NCBI GenBank assembly: GCA_003978395.1 | Contig: QNZV01000079.1 | Span: 1-8,257, forward strand | Direction of reading: 5' to 3' | DNA length: 8,257 bases | Source of the DNA: Sulfurovum sp. | Lineage (GTDB): Bacteria; Campylobacterota; Campylobacteria; Campylobacterales; Sulfurovaceae | Shown: positions 5,662 to 8,257 of the stretch, piece by piece | Numbering within the stretch: the first letter of the stretch is position 1 | Layout: each line of letters starts with the position of its first letter | Position numbers and translations under genes: made by a program | The notes under the pieces: generated by a model | What the model was told of the DNA's origin: nothing | The model's input: the letters and a program-made list of their open reading frames with translations, nothing else | Database searches by the model: none

Positions 5662-7463
5662 TACGCATCAATTTTTTCCACTTTCACTTTGACCTCTTGA
5701 TAACAAGCTGAATCTCCCTCATCAGAGATGATGTTTGGGGTTAAAAAATTTACACCTATTGTGTTTGCAGTGATTAAAACAGAGTCCTTTCGTAGGGCTT
5801 CACTGTTTTTAACAAAGAAATAATGCTCTCCCCATTTAGAATAGACTTTTACTCTCTCTTCATCTTCAAATCCAAGGCTAGGGTGTACAGCTACTTGATT
5901 GTCTCGTTTAAATTGAGTATTCAGAGCCTTATTTGCTTTTGGAGTAATTAGCCAATAATCTGAAATAATTACCTCTTTTTTAGATTTTCTTCTAGCTCGT
6001 GTAAACTGTTTGGTTTTTATAAAATCATCGCCAAATTCATCAGGAAAGATAAACTCTTCATCACTCTCTTCTCCAAAACCCTCTTGGTAGGGAATCTCTT
6101 GGTAAGCAGGAGAGCGATAGTATCTATCTACTTTTGTACATTGATTGAACCAAAAATCTAAATAATACTGCTCCTCTTTTAATGGCTCAAAGTCAAGTTT
6201 TTGGAGTAGGATATTTGTAAAGTCATATTCAGAAATTCCATAATCACACTCTTGAATTTTTCTCATTGGGCTAATACTGTGGTGAGCGTAGCTTAGGCGA
6301 ACGTCCTCTTTTTCAAAGAAATTTTTTGCAGGAATAATAATATTAGCCATAGCAGAGGTCTCATTTTCATAAAGACCAAAATAGATAATGGTTTTTGTTT
6401 TTTGAAGCTCCTCTATAACTCGGCTAGAGTTAGGCATAGAGGCGACAGGGTTTCCACCTTGAATGAGTACGCTATCAAAATCTCCAAAATTTGCATTGGC
6501 TTTTTGTACTTTTTTTCCTTTTATCTCAAAAGGGTTATTAAATCCTAATTTAGAATTTCCTAAAAAGCCAACACCACATCCCTCTTTGCCCATTTTTCCA
6601 AGCATAACAGCTAGGGAATCAATGGCTTGGAGTGTTAAGTGACCTATTGAGTATTTTTGTACACCATTTCCAACTAAAAAAACCGTTTTTTTGCCATCAA
6701 TCATCTCTAGTATACTTCCCATCTCTTGTAAATCGGTATTGATGTAGTCTAAGATTGGACGAATTCTAAACTCTTGGGTAAAGTCATAAAAATCTTCATA
6801 TTCAGAGGCGTGTTCTTCAATATACTCTTTATCCTCAAAATTGCCCATAAGTGCAAAACGTGACAACATAATGGCAACAAAAAAATCAGAACGTGGAGCA
6901 ATTTGCAAATATATATCTGCTTTTTTTGCAATGGCAGTTTTGACTGGGTCAATTACAATAATTTTTTTATCTTTAAGATGAGGCATAAGATGAGCCGATG
7001 TTATCGTGATATTTTTACCCCAAACAACAACCACTTCTGCTTTTTTAATCTGCTCTATGGGCAAGATTCTATTGACTCCACGACCCTCTAAGATTCCTGC
7101 ATCTCCCGAACCATCACAGAGTGTTCCTTTGGTGGTCGTTCCGTCAATCTTATCAAAAAGAAGATTGCTAATCTCTTGCATCACTCCAAAATTTCCTGAA
7201 CCTCTCCACAAAAGTTTACGAGGAGTATCCAACGCCTCTTTTGTTGCCTCTAAAGCTTCGGCTAGGGTTACCTCTTTGCCATTGACTTTTGGGCTTGTAA
7301 TTCTGGGTTCATCGGGTAGGTATTTATTGACCAAAGAACATAATGAACCCGTTGATGTTGGGTGATTTGGGTCTGCTTTTATACTATTGTCTTCTACCAC
7401 AATACCACAAGCATCAGGGCAATCAAGCCCACAGCTTGTCTCTATTTTATTTTCATTTTGCAT
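5661..7463 (-). CDS. molybdopterin oxidoreductase (DMSO reductase superfamily), cytoplasmic, substrate unknown
   Basis: A 600-residue bis-MGD (molybdenum or tungsten) oxidoreductase with an N-terminal 4Fe-4S site. The cluster cysteines are C11, C15, C19 and C42 (SCGLDCPDACGI and LCSLVNKY). C116 in TLCDGSGDAG lies where the family places the metal-binding residue. Cofactor-domain motifs include VVVVWGKNITITSAHLMPHL (144-163), VIDPVKT (170-176), FLVGNGVQ (262-269), IQGGNPVASMPNSSR (334-348) and NETSAMANIIIPA (367-379). A C-terminal dinucleotide-binding domain runs from about 500 to 598. An acidic insert, about 463-481, precedes a basic patch (TRARRKSKK). There is no twin-arginine signal, so it should stay in the cytoplasm. 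It is shorter than most formate dehydrogenase or nitrate reductase subunits (700-900), and no electron-transfer partner is adjacent in this window. GGAG (7475-7472) precedes the ATG, which overlaps the adaptor stop codon (TAATG). Substrate cannot be assigned. Confidence 0.88.
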   Translation of the reverse strand: MQNENKIETSCGLDCPDACGIVVEDNSIKADPNHPTSTGSLCSLVNKYLPDEPRITSPKVNGKEVTLAEALEATKEALDTPRKLLWRGSGNFGVMQEISNLLFDKIDGTTTKGTLCDGSGDAGILEGRGVNRILPIEQIKKAEVVVVWGKNITITSAHLMPHLKDKKIIVIDPVKTAIAKKADIYLQIAPRSDFFVAIMLSRFALMGNFEDKEYIEEHASEYEDFYDFTQEFRIRPILDYINTDLQEMGSILEMIDGKKTVFLVGNGVQKYSIGHLTLQAIDSLAVMLGKMGKEGCGVGFLGNSKLGFNNPFEIKGKKVQKANANFGDFDSVLIQGGNPVASMPNSSRVIEELQKTKTIIYFGLYENETSAMANIIIPAKNFFEKEDVRLSYAHHSISPMRKIQECDYGISEYDFTNILLQKLDFEPLKEEQYYLDFWFNQCTKVDRYYRSPAYQEIPYQEGFGEESDEEFIFPDEFGDDFIKTKQFTRARRKSKKEVIISDYWLITPKANKALNTQFKRDNQVAVHPSLGFEDEERVKVYSKWGEHYFFVKNSEALRKDSVLITANTIGVNFLTPNIISDEGDSACYQEVKVKVEKIDA

Positions 7464-8257
7464 TATTTGAACTCCACTTTGAGTAGTTTTGAAAAGCTAA
7501 CTTTAGGCTTTTTTATTAAAATTTCTGTTCGATAAGAAGAGATATATTTCTCATCGGTAACCGACCATATCTTAGATATTGTATAGTTACTCTTTTTTCC
7601 ATCAATATAGATACTTTTTGTTTTTATCTCTTTTATCTCATCTGCTTCTAAAAATAGAATGAGTTTTGCTGAACTTAAATCTTTTAGTTGTGCCAAAGCT
7701 GTTCCCATATTGACATAATCACCTCTATTGACCAAAAGTTTATAGAGAAATTTTTTATTTACTCTAATAGTTTTTTTGCTAATGCTATCTTTTAGTCGTG
7801 CTATTTCATAGTTCAAATCAAGCTTCTGTTTTTTTAGTGAATCTATTTTCTCTTTGGTTGAAAAGTATTGAGTTTTGGCATTGGTATATCCATAAAAAGC
7901 ATTGTCCTTTTGTGTATTAGATGCCGATGCTATCATCGAGATACGATTATAATACTCTTCTTGACGTTGAAGTGAACTTTGCAATGCCAAGAGTATATCT
8001 TGATTGATTTGTAACATACTATTGATTAATTTTAAAGAGGCACGACTGGATTTCAACTTAATTAAATCAAGTTTATCATCAAGTTTAATAATAGTACCAT
8101 GAGAGATATTTGTCCCTTCCAACTTACTTTTAGCAAGTGTCACTTGTGCTGAAACAGCAGATTTTAGAGTAAGAGTCTCTAGTGGTTCTACCTTTGCATA
8201 ATGTACTTTTGCAATCAAAGATAGAGGTAATAGTAGTATAAATATTAATATTTTCAT
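7463..8257 (-). CDS. efflux system periplasmic adaptor (HlyD/RND membrane fusion family)
   Basis: A 264-residue secreted protein whose layout matches tripartite-efflux adaptors that bridge an inner-membrane pump and an outer-membrane channel. A signal peptide MKILIFILLLPLSLIA is probably cleaved before KVHYAK. The first lipoyl/barrel-sandwich half is at about 22-66 (VEPLETLTLKSAVSAQV...GTIIKLDDKL). A long alpha-hairpin/coiled coil follows at about 67-160, with no cysteine and many Q/K/S. The second half is at about 170-192 (LYKLLVNRGDYVNMGTALAQ), then a beta-barrel segment to the end. It is shorter than classical RND adaptors (about 350-400) and seems to lack a full membrane-proximal domain. 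The ATG is the last codon at the window's right edge; the strong signal peptide directly after it supports this start, but upstream bases cannot be checked. The pump and channel genes are not in the window and may lie upstream. The stop overlaps the molybdoenzyme start by one base. Confidence 0.8.
   Translation of the reverse strand: MKILIFILLLPLSLIAKVHYAKVEPLETLTLKSAVSAQVTLAKSKLEGTNISHGTIIKLDDKLDLIKLKSSRASLKLINSMLQINQDILLALQSSLQRQEEYYNRISMIASASNTQKDNAFYGYTNAKTQYFSTKEKIDSLKKQKLDLNYEIARLKDSISKKTIRVNKKFLYKLLVNRGDYVNMGTALAQLKDLSSAKLILFLEADEIKEIKTKSIYIDGKKSNYTISKIWSVTDEKYISSYRTEILIKKPKVSFSKLLKVEFK

Noticed and set aside
5718..5733. CATCA-GAGA-TGATG hairpin within the molybdoenzyme gene
   Set aside because: Short stem in coding DNA without a T run; expected by chance.
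7006..7365. Plus-strand open frame of 119 codons
   Set aside because: It lies opposite the cofactor- and cluster-binding part of the molybdoenzyme and has no domain or ribosome-site support; it is an antisense shadow, like the other short frames inside the kinase, xseA and the molybdoenzyme.

Overview
The window is AT-rich chromosomal DNA with tightly packed genes. It looks like a member of the Campylobacterota (Epsilonproteobacteria), probably a free-living, Sulfurimonas/Sulfurovum/Arcobacter-like organism. The basis is the style of the proteins (Lys/Ile/Asn-rich TruD, DapE and XseA), low-GC codon use, and promoter-like sites with good -10 but no clear -35 elements. A membrane-anchored rhodanese and a lone molybdopterin oxidoreductase fit a respiratory or sulfur-using lifestyle. 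The genus is inferred, not proven. I see no tRNA, rRNA, insertion sequence, phage gene, CRISPR array or replication origin.

Layout: the left edge holds the N-terminal 218 residues of truD (tRNA pseudouridine-13 synthase) on the minus strand, with its C-terminus off the window. A 177-bp divergent promoter region separates it from a plus-strand run: trmL (tRNA wobble 2'-O-methyltransferase), an unlisted 47-residue single-pass membrane protein, dapE (lysine/diaminopimelate synthesis), a 70-residue coiled-coil protein and an orphan two-pass membrane histidine kinase. After a 118-bp gap come xseA (exonuclease VII large subunit) and a membrane-anchored rhodanese overlapping xseA by 4 nt. On the minus strand from the right edge, a periplasmic adaptor (membrane fusion) protein of an efflux system overlaps by one base a 600-residue molybdopterin oxidoreductase. 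The latter converges on the rhodanese gene with only 5 bp between the stop codons.

Functionally this is mostly housekeeping: tRNA modification, cell-wall/lysine precursor synthesis and DNA repair. It is mixed with less characterised envelope and redox functions: the kinase, the two small proteins, the rhodanese, and the adaptor/molybdoenzyme pair. I found no convincing new multi-gene system. The least explained parts are the two small genes beside dapE, the kinase with no response regulator and almost no external sensor, and the adaptor gene translationally linked to a cytoplasmic molybdoenzyme without visible partner subunits.
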